This document shows positions 1-6,860 of a stretch of 25,936 bases of DNA, one piece after another. The notes beneath the pieces were generated by a model that had not been told where the DNA came from, ran no database searches, and saw nothing but the letters and a program-made list of their open reading frames with translations. Made by a program: the position numbers and the translations under genes. This stretch comes from Methylococcaceae bacterium (GTDB taxonomy: Bacteria > Pseudomonadota > Gammaproteobacteria > Methylococcales > Methylococcaceae). Location: the NCBI GenBank assembly GCA_005792805.1, contig SXQV01000090.1:1-25936 (forward strand), read 5' to 3'. The stretch's first letter is position 1; each line of letters starts with the position of its first letter.

Positions 1-567
1 CGACTTGCCGACATTGGGTCGGCCTACGATGGCAATACGGATGCCGCTTTCGTCTTCGGTTTCCAGTGGCTCAAGCGAGGGCAGGCGTGCTTCGACCGTA
101 TCGAGCAGTTCATCAATGCCTTGGGCATGGGAGGCGGAAATGGCGTGCGGTTCGCCCAGACCCATGGCGTGAAATTCGCCGGTGGCCGCCGCCAGACTGG
201 CCTGGTCGATCTTGTTGGCGGCCAGGATGACGGGCTTGCCGGTTCGGCGCAGCCGGTGGGCGATGGCCTCATCGCCGACATTCAGGCCATCCCGCGCATC
301 GACCAAAAACAGGATGACATCGGCTTCCTTGAGGGCGATCTGCACCTGCCGCATGGCCTGCTCGTCGATCCCGGCATCGGTTTCAACGATACCGCCGGTG
401 TCCACCACAAAATAATCGCGCTGACCTCGTTTGACGCGGCCATACTGGCGGTCGCGGGTCAGGCCGGGGTAATCGGCGACCAGTGCGTCACGGGTGCGCG
501 TCAGATAGTTGAATAAGGTCGATTTACCCACATTGGGCCGACCGACCAAGGCTACGACAGGCAGCAT
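1..567 (-). CDS. der: Ribosome biogenesis GTPase Der (EngA), N-terminal part, cut by window edge
   Basis: Der is a double-GTPase-domain protein that acts in assembly of the 50S ribosomal subunit. The visible 189 codons start at ATG 567. They show the first G domain with GRPNVGKS at residues 8-15, a DTGG switch motif after DYFVV, and the NKID base-recognition motif. The acidic linker (LETEDES) follows, then a second GRPNVGKS P-loop reaches the window edge. The rest of domain 2 and the KH-like domain lie outside. The gene begins 2 bases after the bamB stop, the usual bamB-der pairing, so it is probably translated from the same transcript. The frame is intact over the visible part. Confidence 0.97.
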   Translation of the reverse strand, partial: MLPVVALVGRPNVGKSTLFNYLTRTRDALVADYPGLTRDRQYGRVKRGQRDYFVVDTGGIVETDAGIDEQAMRQVQIALKEADVILFLVDARDGLNVGDEAIAHRLRRTGKPVILAANKIDQASLAAATGEFHAMGLGEPHAISASHAQGIDELLDTVEARLPSLEPLETEDESGIRIAIVGRPNVGKS

Positions 568-569
568 GA

Positions 570-1757
570 TTAGTTGATTCCGATAGCGGCGAGTACACCG
601 CCGGAGGTATAGACGAAAAGGGTTTCGTCGTGGACCACGGGGGTGGCGCGGATGGGTTCGTCGTCAATTTGCAGCCTGCCGACCAGGCGGCCATCATCGG
701 CGGACAGGGCGTGGAGATAGCCCTCAAAATCACCCACGACCAGCCGGTCGCGGATCAGCGCGGGTACCGTCAGGCGGCGTTGATGCAGCGCGTTCTGTTT
801 CCACAGGTCTCTGCCGCTGGCAAGGTCGAGTTGCCAGACATCGCTTTTGGCATCGCTGATGAAAAGCGAGCGGCGGCCGGCGGCCAGGGCGTGACTGGAG
901 TACACGGTATTTTGTCGCCACTGGACATCGCCGTCCTGCAGATTCACGGCCGTGACTCCGCCCTGGAAGCCCGTAATGTAGACCACGTCATCCTTCACCA
1001 GGGGGTCGGCGTCCAGTTCTACCAGGCGCTCGACTTCCGAGCGCCCCCGGGGAATAGCGACAGTGGTTTCCCATACGGGTTTGCCATCCATGAGTCCAAG
1101 GGCGACCAGCTTGCCGCCGCCGAATCCATCCAGCACAACCTCGCCATCGATAGCCGGGGATCCCAGGCTGCGCACCGAGAGAGGCGGAATGCTGCGTTCA
1201 TGGGACCATTTCATTGCGCCATTGTGAAGATCGAGCCCAACCAGGCGACCGTCGCTGGTGCGCACGACGGCGACGTTATGTCCCGCTTTCGGCAGCGCCA
1301 GAATTTCGCTGCTGAGCGTCGTCTTCCACAGCAGGGCGCCATCGGCGAGGCTGAGTGCGATCAGTTCGGCATTGCTGGTGCCCAGGAGTAGTTTGTCACC
1401 CGCTACGACCGGTCCGGCGGACAGTTCGAGCCTGGTCGCAACAGACCAGAGTGTGTCCCCATCCTGCCGGTTGTGGGCTTCAACCAACCCCTTGCGGTCA
1501 GCGACATAAACGGTGCTGGAGGTGACGGCGGGTACGAGGTTGACGATTTGGTCGTCATAGCCCTTGCCGATACTGGTTTTCCAGCGCACGGTCAAATCGA
1601 CGGTTGGTTCCAGCGGTTCCAGCTCTTTCGGAGGCTCCGAGTTATCGGTTCCGCCCAATAAACCGCCCAGCGAGCCCGCCATATCCTGTATGGCACTGAA
1701 CTGTGCGCATCCCGGCGTGAACAGGGCGATGCTCAGCAAGAGTAGGGCAAGGCGCAT
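570..1757 (-). CDS. bamB: Outer membrane protein assembly factor BamB (lipoprotein, PQQ-like beta-propeller)
   Basis: BamB is the accessory lipoprotein of the BAM complex, which inserts beta-barrel proteins into the outer membrane. The product has 395 aa, the usual size. It opens with a lipoprotein-type signal (MRLALLLLSIALFTPGC, lipid Cys at about 17, with a weak lipobox), then a Gly/Leu-rich stretch. The rest is repeated PQQ-like propeller blades with recurrent patterns such as DGDTLW, DGALLWKT, NGAMKWSH and DGDVQWRQ. A TTG lies one codon upstream at 1760; I chose ATG 1757, which overlaps the yfgM TGA by one base and implies translational coupling. Order hisS-yfgM-bamB-der matches other gammaproteobacteria. 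Confidence 0.95.
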   Translation of the reverse strand: MRLALLLLSIALFTPGCAQFSAIQDMAGSLGGLLGGTDNSEPPKELEPLEPTVDLTVRWKTSIGKGYDDQIVNLVPAVTSSTVYVADRKGLVEAHNRQDGDTLWSVATRLELSAGPVVAGDKLLLGTSNAELIALSLADGALLWKTTLSSEILALPKAGHNVAVVRTSDGRLVGLDLHNGAMKWSHERSIPPLSVRSLGSPAIDGEVVLDGFGGGKLVALGLMDGKPVWETTVAIPRGRSEVERLVELDADPLVKDDVVYITGFQGGVTAVNLQDGDVQWRQNTVYSSHALAAGRRSLFISDAKSDVWQLDLASGRDLWKQNALHQRRLTVPALIRDRLVVGDFEGYLHALSADDGRLVGRLQIDDEPIRATPVVHDETLFVYTSGGVLAAIGIN

Positions 1758-2389
1758 CAAGGGCTGGCCGGCAAATCGTTGAGTTTCAGTTCGAGCAGTG
1801 GCGAGAGGGCACCCAGTTCCCTGGCTTTCGCATAAGCGGCGCGAGCCTCGGCCGGGCGTTGAGCGGCGGCGTACAGGTCACCGCGCAGCTCTTCATAAAG
1901 ACCGGCAAACTTGCCCGCAGACTTTTCAGTGGCGGATTCCAGCAGCTTCAGGGCTGGCTCTATATCGCCTTTGGCCAGCAGCACCCGGCCCAGGCGCAAA
2001 CGGGCCAGATCTTTCACGGCGGGGTCTTTGGTTGCATTTATGGCATCCTCCAGCGTTTTTCTGGCGCCGTCGAGATCCCCCGCATCTACTCTGAACTTGG
2101 CCAGGAACAGCCGGGCATATTCGGCATAAGCTGTTTTAGGGTATTGCTGAATCAGCCTTTCCCCCAGCTTTTGCGCCGATTCCGTCTGTTTGGCCTCGGT
2201 CGCTTCGGTCAGCTGATGGTAGGCCAGAGACGCCTGGTCGGCTGTTTCCAGCTGGTTGCCCTGCCACATTTTCCAGCCGCCAACGGCGGCCAGTCCCATG
2301 AGCAGACCGCCAAACACGGAGGATCTGTTCTCTTTCCACCAGCGTTGTAACGCCTCAAGGCGTTCCTCATCCGTCGAATATGTTTCCAT
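1757..2389 (-). CDS. yfgM: YfgM family protein, ancillary SecYEG translocon subunit (TPR-like)
   Basis: YfgM is an inner-membrane protein with a periplasmic TPR-like domain. In E. coli it associates with PpiD and the SecYEG translocon and helps hand periplasmic clients to chaperones. This 210-aa product has the family layout: a short cytoplasmic N-terminus starting METYSTDEERLEALQRWWKEN, one membrane span at about residues 22-42 (SSVFGGLLMGLAAVGGWKMW), then alpha-helical repeats rich in Ala/Leu to the end. The ATG at 2389 has a GAGGAG ribosome site just upstream. It sits between hisS (12-base gap) and bamB (one-base overlap), the standard position. Confidence 0.93.
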   Translation of the reverse strand: METYSTDEERLEALQRWWKENRSSVFGGLLMGLAAVGGWKMWQGNQLETADQASLAYHQLTEATEAKQTESAQKLGERLIQQYPKTAYAEYARLFLAKFRVDAGDLDGARKTLEDAINATKDPAVKDLARLRLGRVLLAKGDIEPALKLLESATEKSAGKFAGLYEELRGDLYAAAQRPAEARAAYAKARELGALSPLLELKLNDLPASP

Positions 2390-2401
2390 GCGCTCCTCGT
2401 C

Positions 2402-3673
2402 TCAAAGCAGAGTGTTTAAAAATGCGGTTAATTCGGATTCGGTCAGGGTTCGCTGCCCGCCTTCTTCGCGCAGCGATTTGACGCTGACCGTCTGATCGCG
2501 GGCTTCGTCATCTCCCAGAATGAGCGCAACGCTGGCGCCGCTTTTGTCGGCTCGCTTGAACTGGCTCTTGAAACTGCCGCCGCCGCAATTTGATTGCAGC
2601 CGCAGTGCCGGCAAGGCATCCCGCAGACTTTCCGCCACGCGGGCCGCCCTGGTTTCTGCCAGTTCGCCTACCGCAATCAGGTAAGCATGCGGGGCGGCGG
2701 CGTCGTCGAAACGTTCCGGCTGGTCCAATAAGTCGATTAGCCGTTCCATGCCCAGGGCAAATCCTACGGCGGTGGATTCCTTGCCGCCCAGCTGCTCTAT
2801 CAGTCCGTCATAACGGCCACCGGCGCAAACCGTGCCCTGTGCGCCGAGAGCCTGCGTGACCCATTCGAACACGGTCCGGGAGTAATAGTCCAGACCGCGC
2901 ACCAGTCGCGGGTTGACGGCATAAGCAACGCCCGCCTCATCCAGGCGGTCTCGCAGGGTCTGGAAATGGGTCCGCGAGCTTTCATCGAGTTCTTCGGTCA
3001 GCACCGGTGCCCTGTCGATGATTTCCTTGAGGTCAGGGTTCTTGCTGTCGAGGATGCGTAGCGGATTGGTTTCCAGCCGGCGGCGGCTGTCTTCGTCCAG
3101 GCAGTCGCTATGGCCACGGAAATATGCAACCAGTTTGGCGCGGTAGGCGAGGCGTTCTGCGGTCGTGCCCAGCGAGTTGATTTGCAACTCCAGTCTGGCG
3201 TCGATGCCCAGGTCACGCCACAGCCGTCGGCTCAACAGGATCAATTCGGCATCGATATCCGGTCCGGTCATGCCATAGGCTTCAACACCTAGCTGGTGGA
3301 ACTGGCGGTAGCGGCATTTTTGCGGGCGCTCATGACGGAACATCTGGCCCATGTACCAGAGCCGTTGTGTCTGGTTATGCAGCAGGCCATGTTCCAGGCA
3401 GGCGCGCAGGCACCCGGCAGTGCCTTCGGGGCGCAAGGTCAGCGAGTCACCGTTGCGGTCGTCGAAGGTATACATCTCCTTTTCGACGATGTCGGTCACT
3501 TCGCCGATGGAACGTTTGAAAAGCTCCGTCTTTTCGACGATGGGGAGGCGAATTTCATGATAGCCATAGGCTCCCATTACACGCCGCAATACGCTCTCCA
3601 CGTATTGCCAGCGGGGGGTGTGGTCCGGCAGGATGTCGTGCATCCCGCGGATAGCCTGAATTTTTTCACTCAT
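2402..3673 (-). CDS. hisS: Histidine--tRNA ligase
   Basis: This class II aminoacyl-tRNA synthetase charges tRNA-His in the cytoplasm. The product has 423 aa, normal for bacterial HisRS. Visible signatures are the N-terminal AIRGMHDILP, motif 2 around residues 112-127 (FRHERPQKCRYRQFHQ), the HisRS-specific RGLDYYSRTVFE at 259-270, and motif 3 with GGRYDGL and GFALGMERL at about 285-312. The anticodon-binding domain follows (CGGGSFKSQFKRADKSGA, LGDDE). Motif 2 has Cys120 where I recall Gly in E. coli. ATG 3673 follows an AGGAA-type ribosome site. rodZ and ispG, often located between pilW and hisS in related genomes, are absent here. Confidence 0.98.
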   Translation of the reverse strand: MSEKIQAIRGMHDILPDHTPRWQYVESVLRRVMGAYGYHEIRLPIVEKTELFKRSIGEVTDIVEKEMYTFDDRNGDSLTLRPEGTAGCLRACLEHGLLHNQTQRLWYMGQMFRHERPQKCRYRQFHQLGVEAYGMTGPDIDAELILLSRRLWRDLGIDARLELQINSLGTTAERLAYRAKLVAYFRGHSDCLDEDSRRRLETNPLRILDSKNPDLKEIIDRAPVLTEELDESSRTHFQTLRDRLDEAGVAYAVNPRLVRGLDYYSRTVFEWVTQALGAQGTVCAGGRYDGLIEQLGGKESTAVGFALGMERLIDLLDQPERFDDAAAPHAYLIAVGELAETRAARVAESLRDALPALRLQSNCGGGSFKSQFKRADKSGASVALILGDDEARDQTVSVKSLREEGGQRTLTESELTAFLNTLL

Positions 3674-3714
3674 TAAGGTTCCTGTCGGCTTCGCTTTTGG
3701 GGCCAGATTTTATG

Positions 3715-4491
3715 TTATTGCTGCCGCTTTTGCCGCGCCTGCATGACTTCTGTGGAATCAGGGAATTTGCTGCGCAGGGTCTGCATGTAATCGGCAGCGG
3801 CCTGGGAGTCGCCGAGGCCCATTTCGATCTCGATCCCAAGCATCAGTGCCTCCGGTGAAGGGCCGCTTGCGCTGAGATAACGTTGCAGAAAACCGCGCGC
3901 CGCGATGGCCTGGCCGGTTTCGCGGCTCAGTCTGGCCAGTTCCAGCAGCGCCGGCGGGAAACCGGGGTTGGCTGACAAGGCTTTGCGGAGATAACTCTCG
4001 GCCTGCGGCAATTGTCCGATGGCGTGGGCGCATACGCCTGCATTGGTCAGCGGTATCCAGGGTTGCCCGTAGAGTTTGGTGCCGATGACGAGGGCGAATT
4101 GTTCAAAGGCTTCCTGTGGGCGCTCGTTGAGGCAGAGGAACCGGCCGTAATTGTTTCTGGCACCGAAGTTGTCGGATTTCAGGCTGAGTGCCTCGCGGAA
4201 ATGGCTGTCGGCCTGGGAGCGATCATCGATCCGTTGATAGAGGACGGCCAGCGCATTGTGTGCCTCACTGTTTTCATCATCCAGCTCAATGGCTTTCTGC
4301 ATGTCCTGGAGGGCGATTTCGTACTGGCCGGACTCCATGTAGTTGACGCCTTTGTCGACGTAAATCGACGAGGCCTGCTGGTTGGTCAACGGGCTCCGGG
4401 TGCGTGGCCTTTCCTCCTCTTCCGGCAGCGAAGAACAGGCCGTATTCAGCGCGCCGAGCAATAAGGCCACTAACCCGGCAGACTTAATCAA
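3715..4491 (-). CDS. pilW: Type IV pilus biogenesis/stability protein PilW (PilF), TPR lipoprotein
   Basis: PilW/PilF is an outer-membrane pilotin lipoprotein needed for assembly of the PilQ secretin and stability of type IV pili. The 258-aa product has a hydrophobic N-terminus (AGLVALLLGALNTAC, possible lipid Cys19; the lipobox is not canonical) followed by TPR repeats. Typical helices are YVDKGVNYMESGQYEIALQD, AHNALAVLYQRI and SYLRKALSANPGFPPALLEL. The start is TTG at 4491, overlapping the rlmN TGA by four bases (TTGA); the next in-frame ATG would remove the signal sequence, so TTG is preferred. rlmN-pilW adjacency is conserved in gammaproteobacteria. No other pilus gene is in view, so the pilus itself is inferred. 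Confidence 0.9.
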   Translation of the reverse strand: MIKSAGLVALLLGALNTACSSLPEEEERPRTRSPLTNQQASSIYVDKGVNYMESGQYEIALQDMQKAIELDDENSEAHNALAVLYQRIDDRSQADSHFREALSLKSDNFGARNNYGRFLCLNERPQEAFEQFALVIGTKLYGQPWIPLTNAGVCAHAIGQLPQAESYLRKALSANPGFPPALLELARLSRETGQAIAARGFLQRYLSASGPSPEALMLGIEIEMGLGDSQAAADYMQTLRSKFPDSTEVMQARQKRQQ

Positions 4492-5585
4492 TTTGCAGCC
4501 GCCAGCCGGGTGGTGCGCTGTGTCCGGTCCTTGACCTTGCCGACCAATTGTCCGCAGGCGGCGTCGATATCGTCCCCTCGCGTCTTGCGGGTGGTGGTAA
4601 CCAGTCCGCCCTTCTGGAGTATTTCACTGAAACGCTGAATGGTGTCGCGGCTTGAGCAGCGGTAGTCCGATCCCGGAAAAGGATTGAACGGGATGAGGTT
4701 GACCTTGGAACGGACGGTATTTAGCACCCGCACCAACTGCCGGGCATGGACCGGCGTGTCATTGATGCCGTCGAGCATGACGTATTCGATCGTTACTTTC
4801 CGGCGGGCATCCTGGCCGATATAACGTTTGCAGGCGGCCATCAGCTCACGGATCGGGTATTTCTGGTTGATCGGAACCAGTTCGTCGCGCAGTTCATCGG
4901 TAGGCGCATGCAGGGAGACCGCCAGGCTGACGTCGCTGACTTCAGCCAGCTTGTCCAGGGCAGGTACGATGCCGGAAGTGCTGAGGGTGACGCGGCGCTT
5001 GGAGAGTCCGTGGGCGTTGTCGTCCAGCATCAGGTTGATGGCGGCGACCACGTTGTTGAAGTTGAGCAGGGGTTCGCCCATGCCCATGAGGACAACGTTG
5101 GTGACGGCGCCGATGCCGAGCTCACGCTGAGCCACCCAGAGCTGGCCGATGATTTCAGCCGCACTCAGGTTGCGGTTGAACCCCTGCCGGGCCGTCGAGC
5201 AGAACGAGCATTCCAGGGCGCACCCGACCTGCGACGACACGCACAAGGTGCCACGGCTTTCCTCGGGGATAAAGACGGTTTCGACCCGGTTCTGTTCGTC
5301 GGTTTGCAGTACCCATTTACAGGTGCCATCCGAGGAGACCTGTTCATGGACAATGTGCGGTGGCCGGATTTCGCAATCTTGCAGGAGTGTTGCCCTGAAA
5401 GCCTTGCTCAGATTCGTCATTTGTTCGAAGTCGCCAATGCCGCGCTGGTGGATCCATTGCAGCATCTGGACGGCCCGAAACGGCTTTTCGCCGCGCCCGG
5501 CGCAGAAGGCCTCCATGGCCTTCCGGTCGAGACCGAGCAGATTGAGCTTCCCGCTCGACTCAGCGGGTGCGGGCGCAGCAGTCAT
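4488..5585 (-). CDS. rlmN: Dual-specificity rRNA A2503 / tRNA A37 C2-methyltransferase RlmN (radical SAM)
   Basis: RlmN methylates C2 of A2503 in 23S rRNA and A37 in a subset of tRNAs by radical SAM chemistry. With the start at ATG 5585 the product has 365 aa. The [4Fe-4S]-binding CxxxCxxC is at residues 122-129 (CALECSFC). The C-terminal RGDDIDAACGQL carries the reactive Cys (about 344) that forms the methyl-cysteine/covalent intermediate. The open frame continues upstream to 5756, but that part lies across ndk in another frame and has no family similarity, so it was rejected. The chosen start still overlaps the 3' end of ndk by 26 bases, suggesting coupled translation. Confidence 0.96.
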   Translation of the reverse strand: MTAAPAPAESSGKLNLLGLDRKAMEAFCAGRGEKPFRAVQMLQWIHQRGIGDFEQMTNLSKAFRATLLQDCEIRPPHIVHEQVSSDGTCKWVLQTDEQNRVETVFIPEESRGTLCVSSQVGCALECSFCSTARQGFNRNLSAAEIIGQLWVAQRELGIGAVTNVVLMGMGEPLLNFNNVVAAINLMLDDNAHGLSKRRVTLSTSGIVPALDKLAEVSDVSLAVSLHAPTDELRDELVPINQKYPIRELMAACKRYIGQDARRKVTIEYVMLDGINDTPVHARQLVRVLNTVRSKVNLIPFNPFPGSDYRCSSRDTIQRFSEILQKGGLVTTTRKTRGDDIDAACGQLVGKVKDRTQRTTRLAAAN

Positions 5586-5991
5586 GCGGCTGGAAGAAGT
5601 AGGCGATTTCCTGAGCCGCCGTTTCGGCGCTGTCGGAACCATGTACGGCATTTTCGTCGATGCTGTCGGCGAAGTCTGCGCGAATGGTGCCCGGAGCTGC
5701 GTCCTTGGGGTTGTTGGCGCCCATGACTTCGCGGTGCTTGGCAATGGCGTTTTCACCTTCCAGCACCTGGATCATGACCGGGCCGGAGATCATGAAGCTG
5801 ACGAGATCGTTGAAGAAAGGACGTTCCTTGTGAACGGCATAGAAGCCCTCAGCCTGTTCGCGGGACAGATGGGTCATCTTGGCGGCAACAATCTTGAGAC
5901 CGGCTTTTTCAAAGCGGGAGTAGATTTCGCCAATGACATTTTTGCCAACGGCATCGGGTTTGATGATGGAAATGGTGCGTTCGATCGCCAT
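5560..5991 (-). CDS. ndk: Nucleoside diphosphate kinase
   Basis: Ndk transfers the gamma phosphate between nucleoside triphosphates and diphosphates through a phosphohistidine. The 143-aa product has the standard size and the start AIERTISIIKPDAV. The catalytic signature NAVHGSDS (His at about 117) is intact, as is the PGTIRADF segment. ATG 5991 is preceded by a good AGGAG site. It is the first gene of the minus-strand housekeeping block, separated from the upstream tat genes by an intrinsic terminator at about 6047-6076, so its promoter should lie between about 5992 and 6047. I see no unambiguous promoter hexamers there. Confidence 0.98.
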   Translation of the reverse strand: MAIERTISIIKPDAVGKNVIGEIYSRFEKAGLKIVAAKMTHLSREQAEGFYAVHKERPFFNDLVSFMISGPVMIQVLEGENAIAKHREVMGANNPKDAAPGTIRADFADSIDENAVHGSDSAETAAQEIAYFFQPHDCCARTR

Positions 5992-6046
5992 GGAAGCTCC
6001 TTGTTACTATGTGAAATAGCGGCGGCATCCGAGGGGGGTGACGCGC

Positions 6047-6076
6047 CAAAAGAAAACCCGCCACTCAGGGCGGGAA
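6047..6076 (-). terminator. Rho-independent terminator between tatB and ndk
   Basis: Read on the minus strand, a 6-bp GC stem (CCCGCC/GGCGGG, arms at 6069-6074 and 6057-6062, 6-base loop) is followed at once by the T-rich tract TTTTCTTTT (6047-6056). This should end the tatA-tatB transcript and isolate it from ndk. Confidence 0.8.
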
Positions 6077-6184
6077 TTAAGTCGCGGATTTTATAGGAAA
6101 AGCGTGGCCGAAGACAGCCTGCCTAGCGGGCTGACACGGCACCGAGAAAGCCTGTCTAACTATGAATCAGCACTGACCTGGTAA

Positions 6185-6529
6185 TCAATCACCCATTTTC
6201 ATGGTCGCCCCGGCCTTGGAGCCGTCCGCAGCGTGATTTTGATCTGCTTCTTCCAGTGCGGGTGGCCGGGGCAGCCATTGGGCCGGATGAACCGGTTTTA
6301 AGTCGTTCAACGCTTTTTCTACCCGGTATTGCTCGGTCCGGAGCGAGTCGCGCAGTTCAATGAGCTGAAGTTCACGTTCTATTTCAGTCCTGGCTGAACC
6401 CACACCCTGTTGAACCTTACGAATCAAGAGGGACAAGTCCCTGGCCAAACGAGGTAACTGATTTGGCCCGAACACTAGAAGTCCAATGATGAAGATGAGT
6501 AGAAGCTCGGAAAAGCCCACATCAAACAT
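6185..6529 (-). CDS. tatB: Sec-independent protein translocase subunit TatB
   Basis: TatB forms the substrate receptor of the twin-arginine translocase together with TatC. The 114-aa product begins MFDVGFSELLLIFIIGLLVFGPNQLPRLARDL, the TatB pattern. It has a short N-terminal membrane span (about residues 6-21), a conserved Glu8, the FGP hinge, and an amphipathic helix rich in charged residues. A variable tail ends at about residue 114. It follows tatA by 48 bases. tatC would normally be next, but here a terminator and ndk follow, so TatC must be encoded elsewhere. The ribosome site is weak. The gene lies next to a gene for a twin-arginine protein (6861-8225), its plausible local client. Confidence 0.92.
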   Translation of the reverse strand: MFDVGFSELLLIFIIGLLVFGPNQLPRLARDLSLLIRKVQQGVGSARTEIERELQLIELRDSLRTEQYRVEKALNDLKPVHPAQWLPRPPALEEADQNHAADGSKAGATMKMGD

Positions 6530-6577
6530 GCAGGAGCTACCTTGAGCGGCTGTGTGAGTTTGAAGTCGTGTGGTGGG

Positions 6578-6730
6578 TTAGCGGGTCGTCTCTGAATCCC
6601 CGTGCAGGGCGGTTTTGAAGCCTTTGATCGCGGCCCCGAGATCGCCGCCGATGGTTTTCAGCCGGCGAGTACCAAATAGAAGCACAACAATCAGCAAAAG
6701 CAGTAACAGTTCCCACATTCCAATTCGCAT
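6578..6730 (-). CDS. tatA: Sec-independent protein translocase subunit TatA (50 aa)
   Basis: TatA oligomerises to form the Tat translocation pathway. Translating the minus strand from ATG 6730 gives a 50-aa protein. It has an N-terminal hydrophobic span (MWELLLLLLIVVLLFGTRRL), the FG hinge, and the amphipathic motif TIGGDLGAAIKGFK, all hallmarks of TatA. The C-terminal tail is very short, ending ALHGDSETTR; typical TatA proteins run to 60-90 aa. An AGGAGG ribosome site lies 7 bases before the ATG. A second in-frame Met at residue 5 is possible but less well spaced. It is followed by tatB and preceded by a terminator after the flavoprotein gene, so it probably has its own promoter in about 6731-6770. 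Confidence 0.92.
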   Translation of the reverse strand: MRIGMWELLLLLLIVVLLFGTRRLKTIGGDLGAAIKGFKTALHGDSETTR

Positions 6731-6765
6731 AGTTGCCTCCTGTCGATCGAGAAAGCCGGGTTCAT

Positions 6766-6816
6766 CCTTGAAATAAAGGGGGCTTTACGCGCCTCGGCGG
6801 TGCAGTCCCCTTTATT
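6766..6816 (-). terminator. Rho-independent terminator downstream of the FccB-like gene
   Basis: A perfect 10-bp inverted repeat (AATAAAGGGG at 6772-6781, CCCCTTTATT at 6807-6816) encloses a 25-base GC-rich loop that can pair further. On the minus strand it ends in TTTATTTC. It starts 45 bases past the flavoprotein stop and lies before tatA. The A/T-rich outer arms make it potentially bidirectional. Confidence 0.75.
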
Positions 6817-6860
6817 GCAGCTCAGGTGTTCACTCTCCTTGAGAGCACACATTTCATGTT

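Noticed and set aside
4746..5726. Plus-strand open frame of 326 codons
   Set aside because: It lies opposite rlmN and ndk, whose minus-strand products have clear family motifs; the plus-strand translation has no recognisable features and is a codon-use shadow.
5586..5756. N-terminal extension of rlmN
   Set aside because: It reads across the ndk coding region in a different frame and has no RlmN similarity.
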